Shown: positions 42,503 to 50,935, numbered from the stretch's first letter. The stretch is DNA of 64,000 bases from CAZEHS01 sp964649745 (GCA_964649745.1 CAZYQI010000001.1:124001-188000), one strand, 5' to 3'. Notes: generated by a model from the letters alone, not told the origin. Program-made: numbers and translations.

Positions 42503-42790
42503 CTATTTAAATGAAATGTGAAGTTCTTTCCCCAACCCACGGGCCACTTTTTTCAAAAACTCCAGAGATGGATTGTACTCTCCTGACTCAAGGCGGCTGA
42601 TGTTGCTCTGCCTTGTTCCAATGCGTGCGGCGAGTTGGGCTTGTGTAAGCTCCTGATCAATTCGTGCAGCAATAACCTGTCGGATAATTTCGTATTCAGG
42701 CTCTAACTCCTTATATTCTTTGAAAACTTCCGGGTCTTTAAGCAACTCTGCTTTCATTGAATCCCAGGATGTATTCATTTGATTGTTCAT
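42503..42790 (-). CDS. higA: HigA-type XRE antitoxin
   Basis: 95-aa XRE-family protein of the antitoxin kind. Helical N-terminus (LKDPEVFKEYKELEPEYEII) and C-terminal helix-turn-helix (LTQAQLAARIGTRQSNISRLESG). ATG at 42790 follows AGGAG and overlaps the remnant toxin's stop (ATGA). Normally represses its operon by binding a palindrome, one of which is at 42968-42995. With the toxin gutted, it may now be a free autoregulator. Confidence 0.9.
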   Translation of the reverse strand: MNNQMNTSWDSMKAELLKDPEVFKEYKELEPEYEIIRQVIAARIDQELTQAQLAARIGTRQSNISRLESGEYNPSLEFLKKVARGLGKELHISFK

Positions 42791-42943
42791 TTTGTTGCTC
42801 TCCTTTGATAATCAAGCATGTATGATTTCGCCTTTTCAAGCTCCACACTCGAAAGCTTGATGCTTCTTTGGCAGCGAATTGATGAAATCCTTCACCGGTT
42901 CTTCGCCATTGTCCCTTTTATATATCGAAACATTCCAGCTCAT
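42787..42943 (-). pseudogene. higB: Deleted HigB/RelE-type toxin gene
   Basis: ATG at 42943 after GGGG opens a frame reading MSWNVSIYKRDNGEEPVKDF then INSLPKKHQAF, the N-terminus of a HigB/Gp49-type toxin. After FECGA it hits a stop. In another frame the DNA continues VELEKAKSYMLDYQRRATK and stops at the antitoxin ATG, matching a HigB C-terminus. About 60 central codons, including the catalytic region, are deleted and the frame is shifted. An active toxin cannot be produced. Confidence 0.85.
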
Positions 42944-42967
42944 AATAACCCCACAATGTTGTGATAA

Positions 42968-42995
42968 CTAATTATATCGCATCCGATATAATTAG
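42968..42995. promoter_or_regulatory. Operator palindrome of the higBA operon
   Basis: CTAATTATATCG-CATC-CGATATAATTAG: perfect 12-bp arms, 25 nt before the remnant toxin start. Typical antitoxin operator position. The arms include TATATCG/CGATATA that could also hold a -10 box. Confidence 0.75.
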
Positions 42996-43177
42996 TCAAT
43001 TTTCATTCAATTGGGACAGATGGCAATTGACAACCATCAGATTCAGTAAGGTTTCAGAGTGCCGATATTTACGGTATGTATGGCAGTGGGTTCCTTCTTA
43101 ACGTTCAAAATAGGGCTGAGAAGTCGGATATGGGTCATAGAAAGATTGGTAAGCAGGACAACGGCTGAACCTCCCTC

Positions 43178-43228
43178 CAAAAAAGGGGGTGTATCGGAAT
43201 GACGGCTGTCATCCGGATACACCCCCTT
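43178..43228 (-). terminator. Terminator of the secreted-protein gene
   Basis: AAGGGGGTGTATCCGG pairs with a CCGATACACCCCCTT arm, then six T on the minus strand; 9 nt past the stop. Confidence 0.9.
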
Positions 43229-43236
43229 GGGGTTCT

Positions 43237-43905
43237 CTATTTGCCTGCTGCTATCTTGAGCATTGCCTGATGCTTGGGATCGATCCGACCGGTACCATGG
43301 GTTTTGCTGCCCAGCAGGTGCATGTCGAAGTGTCCTTCCATGCCGTTGCCTTTAACCTTGTCCAGATTCAGACCGGTTCCAAAACCACCGCTTCGGTTCT
43401 TTACGGTCACCTCTGCCGCAGGACCGTCAAGGCCCGCATGGGGCATACCTGCACAGGATACGGCAATGGCCTTGCCATTTACTACCGCCACAAAGGGACG
43501 ACGGTCCCAGCTCCATGATCCGCCCCAGATTTCTTTCATTTTCTGTGCATCTCCAAGGCTGGCTGCTTCCATATCTGCATGATTGTGACCGTATGTACGC
43601 ATGGCCTTAAAGGATTTTCCCGTCCATACATCCACCAGGGTGATGGGCTGTCCCACGGGAATTGTTTGGTTCCCGCCATTGAACCAGCTTACAAGCTCAC
43701 CTTCGGTAGGAAGAGCCGGGGGTGCGGGTTTCACAACAGGTACCGGCACTGCCGCTGTTACTTGGGCCTCTGCTGCTTCATGTGTTTCAGCGTCCGCAGT
43801 GTTAATCTCAGTCTCGGAAAGGCTGGCGACCGTCTCTGCGTAAGCAACAGAAAACAGGCCGATGATCATAATAAGCATCAGCATGATAAAGCGTTTGTTA
43901 TTCAT
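43237..43905 (-). CDS. Secreted protein with a clostridial peptidoglycan-associated domain
   Basis: 222 aa. Signal peptide (about 1-23, VAYAE), then an Ala/Pro/Val-rich linker. The 140-residue C-terminal domain has TGKSFKAMRTYGHNHADMEA, WGGSWSWDRRPF and GHFDMHLLGSKTHGTGRID. The same domain is found behind peptidoglycan-binding or stalk modules in Clostridia proteins; its name and activity are unknown to me. The conserved His/Asp residues (HNHAD, HFDMH) look like a metal or hydrolytic site. ATG at 43905. A consensus promoter and tandem Spo0A boxes lie about 200 nt upstream. Confidence 0.85.
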   Translation of the reverse strand: MNNKRFIMLMLIMIIGLFSVAYAETVASLSETEINTADAETHEAAEAQVTAAVPVPVVKPAPPALPTEGELVSWFNGGNQTIPVGQPITLVDVWTGKSFKAMRTYGHNHADMEAASLGDAQKMKEIWGGSWSWDRRPFVAVVNGKAIAVSCAGMPHAGLDGPAAEVTVKNRSGGFGTGLNLDKVKGNGMEGHFDMHLLGSKTHGTGRIDPKHQAMLKIAAGK

Positions 43906-44104
43906 TTTCCCTCTCTTCAGCTTACGAGGTTAGTTGACGGATTCGGATCGAGAGCAGACCCTATGCATATCACCGAAATCATTCGGCCCTTATGCAATTC
44001 ACCCCGGAAAAATAAATCCCCCGCTCCTTGCAGATTCAGCTGTATTTCGTTTTTTTCCGCTTCAGTAGTGTCTGGTTCTCTCAATTGCCCATAGCGTATG
44101 CATA

Positions 44105-44124
44105 TTTCGACAAATTTCGACAAA
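44105..44124 (-). promoter_or_regulatory. Tandem Spo0A boxes
   Basis: Two perfect, abutting 10-bp copies of TTTGTCGAAA on the minus strand, exactly the ideal 0A box with 10-bp phasing. They lie about +11 to +30 from the predicted start site, a repression position as at Bacillus abrB. Confidence 0.7.
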
Positions 44125-44141
44125 CCTCATCGGATTCATTG

Positions 44142-44170
44142 ATTATAGTAAACCATTTCGGATTATGCAA
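44142..44170 (-). promoter_or_regulatory. Predicted promoter upstream of the Spo0A boxes
   Basis: Minus strand TTGCAT, 17-nt spacer, TATAAT (consensus -10). Confidence 0.65.
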
Positions 44171-44227
44171 ATGCATATATTGCCATTTTAACTGGCTCGT
44201 CTTGCAGAACCCTTGAAAAAACAGAGC

Positions 44228-44274
44228 AAAACGCCCCTCGAAATTTCTTAAAAAAATTTCTCAAGGGGCGTTTT
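44228..44274 (-). terminator. Terminator of the two-component/GerMN operon
   Basis: AAAACGCCCCT and AGGGGCGTTTT with inner GAAATTT/AAATTTC pairing; about 47 nt past the GerMN stop, T-rich exit on the minus strand. Confidence 0.88.
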
Positions 44275-44320
44275 GGCGTAGGCTCACAGACCTATTATAT
44301 GGAAATAGCAACATTTGTAT

Positions 44321-45187
44321 CTATTTCAGAAGAACCTTAAATTCCTGATCCTCTTCAACTACCTCCCAGTATTCCGCAAAGCTTTGGTAGTCATCTGCAA
44401 TATTCTTTTTTGTAGCTTCATATTTGATGTAAACCATCAGGCTGTTGCTGAATTTTTGAGAAAACAGCACCTTTCGTTCATAACCCACATACCGTGCCCC
44501 GGATGCAGCCATCTTTCGGGCAAACTCATCGTAGGTGAGATTGGACTTGCTCTTGAAATCGATGAGATCGTAGGCAACATCATAGCGTTCTGTCTGGATG
44601 CTGTTAAGGAACTGAATCACCACCTCGATGGGGGCCGATTTCGCAGAATAGATCAGGGTTTCGTTACGTTTAAAAACGTCGCCCAGCTTGCTGTCCCCGG
44701 TTACCTCCCCAATGGGCTTCCCATCGATAAGGAACTGAACGCTTTGCACCTGCTCCAGCTCTGTAAGGGTATTCACAATGGAGGCGATGACCAACCCCTT
44801 GTCCTGGCGGTTCCAGACCGGATTGTCTATGAAAACCCTGTTCAGGTTGATATAGCAGACCTTCCCTTCAAAAGTGACGGACTCCACTCGTACCAGCTCA
44901 TCCAGCGGGGATATAAGCTTCTTGTTTTTAGGTCCGGCCTTGATGGATTCCATAACACTTTCAATTAATTGGTTGTTATTGATGGAAACGGTGCGGTTCT
45001 CGGGGATCATCAGCCCTGTAAGGGGATCGATGAAGTAGATCTTCATCGGCAGTTTCATCACCTTCGGTATCGGCGAAATGCCATTGGTAAGCGTGGGAAA
45101 GCTGGTGCTTTCAATATTGGTGAAGCTGATGAGCACAAAAACGAAAACGGCCAGAGCCATCATCAGCTTGGGGTGGGATACCTTCAT
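44321..45187 (-). CDS. GerMN-domain membrane-anchored protein
   Basis: 288 aa. N-terminal anchor (about 7-27) and a GerMN domain (about 45-165; KIYFIDPLTGLMIPENRTV, SVTFEGKVCYINLNRVFIDN). A second domain follows from about 185 (SAPIEVVIQFLNSIQTERYD). GerMN domains occur in spore germination and sporulation proteins and in regulators beside WalKR-like kinases. ATG at 45187 overlaps the kinase stop (ATGA), so it likely modulates the adjacent kinase from the outer face. Confidence 0.87.
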   Translation of the reverse strand: MKVSHPKLMMALAVFVFVLISFTNIESTSFPTLTNGISPIPKVMKLPMKIYFIDPLTGLMIPENRTVSINNNQLIESVMESIKAGPKNKKLISPLDELVRVESVTFEGKVCYINLNRVFIDNPVWNRQDKGLVIASIVNTLTELEQVQSVQFLIDGKPIGEVTGDSKLGDVFKRNETLIYSAKSAPIEVVIQFLNSIQTERYDVAYDLIDFKSKSNLTYDEFARKMAASGARYVGYERKVLFSQKFSNSLMVYIKYEATKKNIADDYQSFAEYWEVVEEDQEFKVLLK

Positions 45188-46575
45188 GAGAGAACACCTC
45201 CCGGGGATAACTCAGGAATCGGAAGATAGATATGGAATCGGGTGCCTTGGGGACTGCTGGTCACATCAATCATGCCTCCGTGCAGGTTGATGATTTGCTG
45301 GGATATGGACAGTCCCAACCCGGACCCTCCGGTGTTTCGGGCCCGGGCCTCGTCCACCCTATAGAACCGGTCAAAAATCAACGGGAGCTTTTCCGGCGGT
45401 ATGCCAATGCCGGTATCCATTACTTCGATGACGGCCATATCCTTTTCCCGGGACAACTCAACGGTTACGGTTCCTCCATCGGGTGTAAATTTAATCCCAT
45501 TGGCGATGATATTGATGAGGCACTGCTGGATACGTTCCTTGTCGAAATAAATCTGACATTCATCCTCTTCGACGAAGGTAAGGGAAATATTCTTTTGCTG
45601 TGCCAGGGGCCGAAGAAACGCCACCACATTCCGTATAAGCCAGTTCAGGTAGGTTAGGCTGTAATCCAGTTTCATGCCTTCCTTTTCGAGATCTACCAGA
45701 TACAGAAGACTGTTAATGATATTGTTGAGCCGATCCACCTCGGTGTTGATGTCCACCAGGAATTCCTGATAGACCTCTTTTTTCGCTGTAGGGTTGTGCA
45801 ACAGGGACTCACTGAGGATCTTGATGGAACTGAGAGGGGTTCTGAGTTCATGGGATACGTTGGATACAAACTGCCTGCGTTGATCCTCTGTCTGAGACAG
45901 GCGTATGATCATCTGATTGAAGGAGCTGGACAGCTTGGCCAATTCGTCATTTCCCTCTTCTTCAGCCCGAAGGTTTGTACGGCCCTGGGTGACACCCCGG
46001 ACCACATCCGTTAACCGCTCAATGGGGGTTGATATGATGTCGGCGAAAAAGAAGCTGACAATACAGGTGAATATAATGGACAGGAGAGAAAGCAGGACGA
46101 ATTTTCGCATAGTGTCCCGAACATCACCGAACATCTCCTCCAGAGAAGATACCACCAGCACGGAACCAATCAGACTCCCCTTGTCATGTATGGGAACCCC
46201 TACATAGACCACCCTGCCAACATCAAGAAACCGATACTGGTTCACCTCGCTGCTTCCCTGCAGCGCCGCTGCGACCTCCCGCACGGTTTTCAGATCCTGG
46301 CCCTGATATTCCTCGTAGGAATCCATCAGGACAGTTCCGTCGATATCCGTGACAATAACCCGGGATTTAAGCTCCAGGCTGAGATTCACCACTGTTTTCT
46401 CCAAGTACAGCCGGGTATGCTCTTTATCGATGGCATAGATGTTGGGCCCTACCCTGTTGGCGATGATGTTTCCCTGGGTCAACAAATGGACCTTCCTTTG
46501 CTGGAGGGCCGAATTGGTCAGGGACACCTGAATGAATGAGTTGATGAGCACCAATGTGATGACGATAAGCAGCAA
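45184..46575 (-). CDS. WalK/PhoR-like sensor histidine kinase
   Basis: 463 aa as written. Extracytoplasmic sensor (about 15-150), TM2 (about 160-180), HAMP, then HisKA (FVSNVSHELRTPLSSIKILS, H in the H-box) and HATPase (NIIANGIKFTPDGG, DTGIGIPPE, GGSGLGLSI). The nominal start, a TTG at 46575, opens directly in TM1. The same frame continues upstream to about 46632 with ISIRWKLVSTYLLLIV, a WalK-like leader, but without ATG, GTG or TTG; an ATT at 46632 with GGGGAG at 9 nt is the best alternative. Pairs with the OmpR-type regulator and GerMN protein. Confidence 0.88.
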   Translation of the reverse strand: MLLIVITLVLINSFIQVSLTNSALQQRKVHLLTQGNIIANRVGPNIYAIDKEHTRLYLEKTVVNLSLELKSRVIVTDIDGTVLMDSYEEYQGQDLKTVREVAAALQGSSEVNQYRFLDVGRVVYVGVPIHDKGSLIGSVLVVSSLEEMFGDVRDTMRKFVLLSLLSIIFTCIVSFFFADIISTPIERLTDVVRGVTQGRTNLRAEEEGNDELAKLSSSFNQMIIRLSQTEDQRRQFVSNVSHELRTPLSSIKILSESLLHNPTAKKEVYQEFLVDINTEVDRLNNIINSLLYLVDLEKEGMKLDYSLTYLNWLIRNVVAFLRPLAQQKNISLTFVEEDECQIYFDKERIQQCLINIIANGIKFTPDGGTVTVELSREKDMAVIEVMDTGIGIPPEKLPLIFDRFYRVDEARARNTGGSGLGLSISQQIINLHGGMIDVTSSPQGTRFHIYLPIPELSPGGVLS

Positions 46576-46615
46576 ATAGGTGGAAACAAGTTTCCACCTA
46601 ATGCTGATAAAGTGC

Positions 46616-47305
46616 TTATTGATTCCTAAAATAGTAACCGACTCCCCATTTAGTCAAAATATACTCTGGCTGAGACGAATTTTTTTCAATCTTTTCACGC
46701 AGGCGGCGAATGTGAACGTCCACTGTCCGCACATCCCCGAAATACTCGTAGCCCCAGATGATCTCCAATAGCTCCTCCCGGGTGTATACCTTTCCCTTGT
46801 TGGCTGCCAGAAGAAGGAGCAGATCAAACTCCTTTGCGGTGAGGCTCAGGTCGCTCCCCGCTAAAAGTACTTTTCTCCCAAGGGTGTTGATGGAAAAATC
46901 ATCAATCTTCATCGTGTTGCAGCTGGCGGAGCGATCCCCGATGTTCACCCGGCGGAGAATCGCCTTGATCCGGGCCTTGAGCTCCAGAACATTGAAAGGT
47001 TTTGTCAGGTAGTCGTCCGCCCCGTTCTCCAAGCCCTGAAGCTTGGTGGAATCCTCACCGTCCGCTGTAAGGATCAAGATGGGCACCATGGAGGTTTCCC
47101 GAAGCTTACGGCACACTTCAAGACCGTCCATTTTGGGGAGCATCAGGTCCAGCACGATAAGATCGTATACTCCGTTCACCGCCATCTGATAGGCCGTTTC
47201 TCCGTCCTCAGCCGTTTCCACAACGTATCCGTCCTGCTCCAGACTGAACCGAAGCCCTTTCAACAGTGCCTGTTCATCATCCACAACCAGAAGCCGATCT
47301 GCCAT
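46616..47305 (-). CDS. OmpR/WalR-like response regulator
   Basis: 229 aa. Receiver domain with DDE, phospho-acceptor Asp in DLIVLDLMLPKMDG, Thr in LILTADG and Lys in LTKPFN. The C-terminal OmpR winged helix has LTAKEFDLLLLLAANKG and VDVHIRRLREKIE. ATG at 47305 (MADRLLV) follows GGAGG. First gene of the operon with the histidine kinase and GerMN protein; WalR-like regulators control cell-wall metabolism genes. Confidence 0.93.
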   Translation of the reverse strand: MADRLLVVDDEQALLKGLRFSLEQDGYVVETAEDGETAYQMAVNGVYDLIVLDLMLPKMDGLEVCRKLRETSMVPILILTADGEDSTKLQGLENGADDYLTKPFNVLELKARIKAILRRVNIGDRSASCNTMKIDDFSINTLGRKVLLAGSDLSLTAKEFDLLLLLAANKGKVYTREELLEIIWGYEYFGDVRTVDVHIRRLREKIEKNSSQPEYILTKWGVGYYFRNQ

Positions 47306-47362
47306 AGTTTCCTCCACCGTATTGTCTGAGTCCATTTTACCACAGTTTCCCTTATGCGAATA

Positions 47363-49255
47363 TCAGCGTAAAATTCGTTTGTCTCCATCCCGCTGCGTGA
47401 TGCGAAGGGCATCCATGTGCTCCAGTATCGGAATTGCATATTTCCGGCTGGTTCCGGCCAAATCCCGAAGATCTCCCACTGTAATGGCTCCGGTTTTATT
47501 CAGGTGATCCACAATCAGAGTCTTCAGTTTTTCATAGGATTCCCGATGATAATAAAGCCCTTCGGCAAATGAAACCAGGGTTCCCGTAGATATGAGATAA
47601 TTGACGATTTCGCCGTCCACCGCCTTTTGTCCTGCGCCTTCAAAGGCTTCTTCCAAGGTAGGGGTGTTGTAACCGGCTTCCCTGAAGATGGCTTCAACCT
47701 TATCCATGGCCCGCTGGGTTTCCTCCGGCAGGGTTACCGAATAAGAGGCCAGGGCCAGATCCTTCTCCAGCACCTTAAGGATCCCCTCCTCTTCAAGCCT
47801 TTTGAGGAAGCTGTCGAAGAGTCTTGATTTTGCCTGCTTAAGAAGACGGCTTCGAACCTCTTCCTTGGGCATGCCGGGACGCAGGGGATACTTTTTATGC
47901 CAATTTTCAAGGACCGTGGCAATTTCAACCGCCAGATTGTCCATGAATTCCCGGTGAATCAGTACATCTTCTATCTTGAGGGCGATCCCCTGTTCCAGCA
48001 GCTTTTCAAGCTCCTGCTTGAAATTAAGGGCCTCCAAGCCGCTTCGAACCTGCAGCTCCTTGGCATCCGGGAGGGTGCCGCTGAGTTTGAGGAGGGTGGC
48101 CTCCAGAATCTGCCCCTCATCACCGGAAAGCTTCTGCTCCAGCTCTTTAAGTATTTCGTCTTTAAATCGCTTATGCTTGGCCGGATGAGGATCCAGCACC
48201 ACGCCGCCGCCGATGGTTTCCAAAGGGGAATAGAAGCGCAGCACGAAACGGTCCATGTATCGGCAGGCCATGGGCTCCTCCAGACGCAGCTGTACCACCG
48301 CCGTATCTCCGGGCTCGATGGCATCCCTGTCCAATAACACCATGCGGCACAGCACCTCTTTGGTTCCGTGGTACAGGCGAAGCCGTGTCCAGTTGTCCAT
48401 GGTTCGGTTCTCGTGAGGCAGTAGCTCAATCTGAGCGTCGATCATCCAGGTTTCCCGGAGGGAGCCCGGGGCCGCCAAAACATCGCCGCGATTTATATCG
48501 GTTTTTTTAAGGTTCGCCAGATTCAGGGCTACCCGTTGTCCGGCATAGGCCGTGTCCATATTTTCCCCATGGACCTGGATCTTCCGTATCCGGGTTTCCT
48601 GGCCGTTGGGATAGAGGATGGCATCCTGACCTTCCTTAATAACCCCTTCGGTAAGGGTACCGGTCACCACGGTGCCGAAGCCCGTTACGCTGAAAACCCT
48701 GTCCACAGGGAATCGGAAGGGCGCTGTGATGTTGCGTTCCTCTGTTTCCTGGGTCATATGGTCAATCAGCTCCGTGAGGGTATCCAGGCCGGCACGTGTC
48801 ACCGCCGATACCGGCACGATGGGGGCGGTTGCCATAAAGGTGTCCTTCAGTGCGTCTCGGATTTCCTCCTGTACCAGCTCCAGCCATTCCGGCTCCACCA
48901 GATCGGATTTTGTCACAACCACGATTCCCTTTTGGATATGAAGCAGGGAAAGGATATCGAGGTGCTCCCGGGTTTGGGGCATTACCCCTTCATCCGCTGA
49001 AACGATCAGCAACACGATATCGATACCGCTGACACCGGCCAGCATATTCTTGATAAACCGCTCATGGCCGGGAACATCTACAATGCCGGCACGCCGCCCG
49101 CCGGGAAGGTCGAACCAGGCAAAGCCCAGATCAATGGTAATGCCCCGCTTTATCTCTTCTTTCAGTCGATCGGTCGCAATACCGGTAAGGGCCTTAATCA
49201 GGGTGGTTTTCCCGTGATCGATGTGCCCTGCGGTACCTATCACTACGTGTCCCAT
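47363..49255 (-). CDS. selB: Selenocysteine-specific elongation factor SelB
   Basis: 630-aa GTPase that carries Sec-tRNA to UGA codons with a SECIS. G1 GTAGHIDHGKTTL, G3 DVPGHERFI, G4 VTKSD; EF-Tu-like domains II-III follow, then the four winged-helix C-terminal domains that bind SECIS RNA (ending YAIPILEHMDALRIT). ATG at 49255 follows GAGGAGG. It lies 9 nt after selA, cotranscribed. All GTPase motifs are intact. Confidence 0.97.
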   Translation of the reverse strand: MGHVVIGTAGHIDHGKTTLIKALTGIATDRLKEEIKRGITIDLGFAWFDLPGGRRAGIVDVPGHERFIKNMLAGVSGIDIVLLIVSADEGVMPQTREHLDILSLLHIQKGIVVVTKSDLVEPEWLELVQEEIRDALKDTFMATAPIVPVSAVTRAGLDTLTELIDHMTQETEERNITAPFRFPVDRVFSVTGFGTVVTGTLTEGVIKEGQDAILYPNGQETRIRKIQVHGENMDTAYAGQRVALNLANLKKTDINRGDVLAAPGSLRETWMIDAQIELLPHENRTMDNWTRLRLYHGTKEVLCRMVLLDRDAIEPGDTAVVQLRLEEPMACRYMDRFVLRFYSPLETIGGGVVLDPHPAKHKRFKDEILKELEQKLSGDEGQILEATLLKLSGTLPDAKELQVRSGLEALNFKQELEKLLEQGIALKIEDVLIHREFMDNLAVEIATVLENWHKKYPLRPGMPKEEVRSRLLKQAKSRLFDSFLKRLEEEGILKVLEKDLALASYSVTLPEETQRAMDKVEAIFREAGYNTPTLEEAFEGAGQKAVDGEIVNYLISTGTLVSFAEGLYYHRESYEKLKTLIVDHLNKTGAITVGDLRDLAGTSRKYAIPILEHMDALRITQRDGDKRILR

Positions 49256-49264
49256 TCGGCCTCC

Positions 49265-50668
49265 TCAGCTCAGAACCGATCGGATGCTCTTCGCAACCAG
49301 ATCCAGCTCGTCATCAAAAATAGTGCGGGGGTCAAACAGCAGCTTATCTTCCTGAACCCTGCATATAACCGGTATTTCAAGACCGCGAAGCCGAGTGACG
49401 GCTTCATTGGCCGAGATTGTCTCTGCGGTGACGGAAAGCAGCGTGGTGGACAATTTCTCCAAGGGCAGGGAGCCGCCCCCCACCTCGGATTCCCCATCAA
49501 CCAGGTGAGATGCACCCGCATAGGGCTCTTTATCCAGAAGCCGCTTCAGCTTCCTCGCTTTTTTGGTGAGGTCCTCTTTATTGGCCGTCAGCATCCGCAG
49601 GGTAGGAATCTCCGCCAGGGCCAGTTCTTCATCAAGATATAGCTTCAGGGTGGATTCCAGCAGGGCTAGGGTCATCTTGTCCACCCGCAGGGCCCGGGTA
49701 AGCTGATTTTTTTTCATGGCGTCAATATAGCGTTTTTTGCCCAAGATAATACCCGCCTGAGGCCCGCCCAGCATCTTATCCCCGCTGAAGGTGACCACAT
49801 CGGCGCCCCCCCGAAGGCTTTCGCTGACGGTGGGCTCCTTTGTCAGTCCGTATTTTGAAAGGTCCAGGAGGCTTCCGGAGCCCAGATCCTCCATAACAGG
49901 GACCTTCAGGTCGTTCCCCAGCTTAACCAGGTCCTCGATGCTGATTTCCTGAACAAATCCTAAAACCCTGAAATTGCTGGTATGCACCTTCAACAGAACC
50001 CCGGTCTGCTCGGTTACAGCATCCTTGTAATCCTTCAGATGGGTTTTGTTGGTGGTCCCCACCTCAATCATCTTGGCGCCACTGGCTTCCATTACCGATG
50101 GAATGCGGAAGCTTCCGCCGATTTCAACCAGCTGCCCCCGGGATATGACGGCTTCCTTGCCGGAGGCCAGGGTTGAAAGCGCCAGCATCACCGCTGCCGC
50201 ATTGTTGTTCACCACCAGGGCCGCCTCCGCTCCGGTGAGCCGGCAGAGGATATCCTCCACATGGCTGTAGCGGGTGCCCCGTTTTCCGGTATCCAAATCG
50301 AACTCCAGATTGGAATAACGGCCTGAAATCTCCGACAGATGCTCCAGAATAGAGGGCGCCGCCAGGGATCGGCCCAGATTGGTGTGTATCACAACACCGG
50401 AGGCGTTGATCACCCGTTTCAGATGGTCGCCGAAAATCCGTTCCAGCCGCGTGGCAATCAACACAGCCAATTGATCCGGATCAATCACCACTGTTTCCGC
50501 AGCGTCATCATCCATGTTCTTGATACGGATCCGGAGGGCGTCCAGCTCCTCCCGCACGGCATCTACAACGGCACTGCGGGGAAATAAATCCTGCAGCATC
50601 AACACCTGCTCATTCACCAGCAATTCATCCACCTTTGGGATGCTGCTGTATAGTTTTTTCTTATTCAA
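49265..50668 (-). CDS. selA: L-seryl-tRNA(Sec) selenium transferase SelA
   Basis: 467-aa PLP enzyme converting Ser-tRNA(Sec) to Sec-tRNA with selenophosphate. N-terminal tRNA-binding domain, VINASGVVIHTNLGRS, VNNNAAAVMLAL, and PLP Lys in VVTFSGDKMLGGPQAG. TTG at 50668 (NKKKLYSS) was chosen because GGGGGGAG lies 5 nt before it. First in selA-selB; separated from selD upstream by a terminator and repeat element. Confidence 0.96.
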   Translation of the reverse strand: MNKKKLYSSIPKVDELLVNEQVLMLQDLFPRSAVVDAVREELDALRIRIKNMDDDAAETVVIDPDQLAVLIATRLERIFGDHLKRVINASGVVIHTNLGRSLAAPSILEHLSEISGRYSNLEFDLDTGKRGTRYSHVEDILCRLTGAEAALVVNNNAAAVMLALSTLASGKEAVISRGQLVEIGGSFRIPSVMEASGAKMIEVGTTNKTHLKDYKDAVTEQTGVLLKVHTSNFRVLGFVQEISIEDLVKLGNDLKVPVMEDLGSGSLLDLSKYGLTKEPTVSESLRGGADVVTFSGDKMLGGPQAGIILGKKRYIDAMKKNQLTRALRVDKMTLALLESTLKLYLDEELALAEIPTLRMLTANKEDLTKKARKLKRLLDKEPYAGASHLVDGESEVGGGSLPLEKLSTTLLSVTAETISANEAVTRLRGLEIPVICRVQEDKLLFDPRTIFDDELDLVAKSIRSVLS

Positions 50669-50740
50669 AAGGGCTCCCCCCAATCATCAGTTTCACACCT
50701 ATTATAGCACAGCCAAAAGGTTCTAAGCACCGCAAAAGCA

Positions 50741-50767
50741 TAAAAGCCGCCCCTTTCGGAACGGCTT
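50741..50767 (-). terminator. Terminator between selD and selA
   Basis: AAGCCGTTCC-GAAA-GGGGCGGCTT (10-bp stem, GNRA loop), then TTTTATG on the minus strand. It implies selD and selA-selB are mostly separate units. Confidence 0.8.
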
Positions 50768-50783
50768 ATTGCGTAAGTCTTTT

Positions 50784-50919
50784 GCCACGGATAACACGGA
50801 TTGACACGGATAGATTATCTCATCCCATAGCAGCAGGAAAAATCGGCTTCCACTATATATTTTCATTTTAATAAGAATAATCCGATATTAAATCCGTGTG
50901 CATCCGTGTTATCCGTGGC
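50784..50919. repeat. Long palindromic intergenic element A, copy 3
   Basis: 29-nt arms (50784-50812 and 50891-50919) with three mismatches, core CCACGGATAACACGGAT, 78-nt interior. It begins 16 nt past the selD stop and lies before the terminator. Same core as copy 2. Confidence 0.85.
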
Positions 50920-50935
50920 CATTACTATCTTTATT

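Larger units (their letters stand above)
43906..44227. other. Leader and regulatory region of the secreted-protein gene
   Basis: Contains a sigma-A promoter (44142-44170), tandem Spo0A boxes (44105-44124) and a leader of about 230 nt. A 68-codon open frame (43917-44123, TTG start) lies inside the leader but starts within the boxes and lacks a spaced ribosome site. Confidence 0.6.

Noticed and set aside
42440..42511. Plus-strand fragment ending in EKTIQIADSFISEYQSI
   Set aside because: About 23 codons after a stop with no start; could be a gene relic, but too short to assign.
43917..44123. 68-codon open frame upstream of the secreted-protein gene
   Set aside because: Starts with TTG inside the Spo0A boxes with no properly spaced ribosome site. 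Composition is protein-like, so it is not excluded, but I cannot support it.
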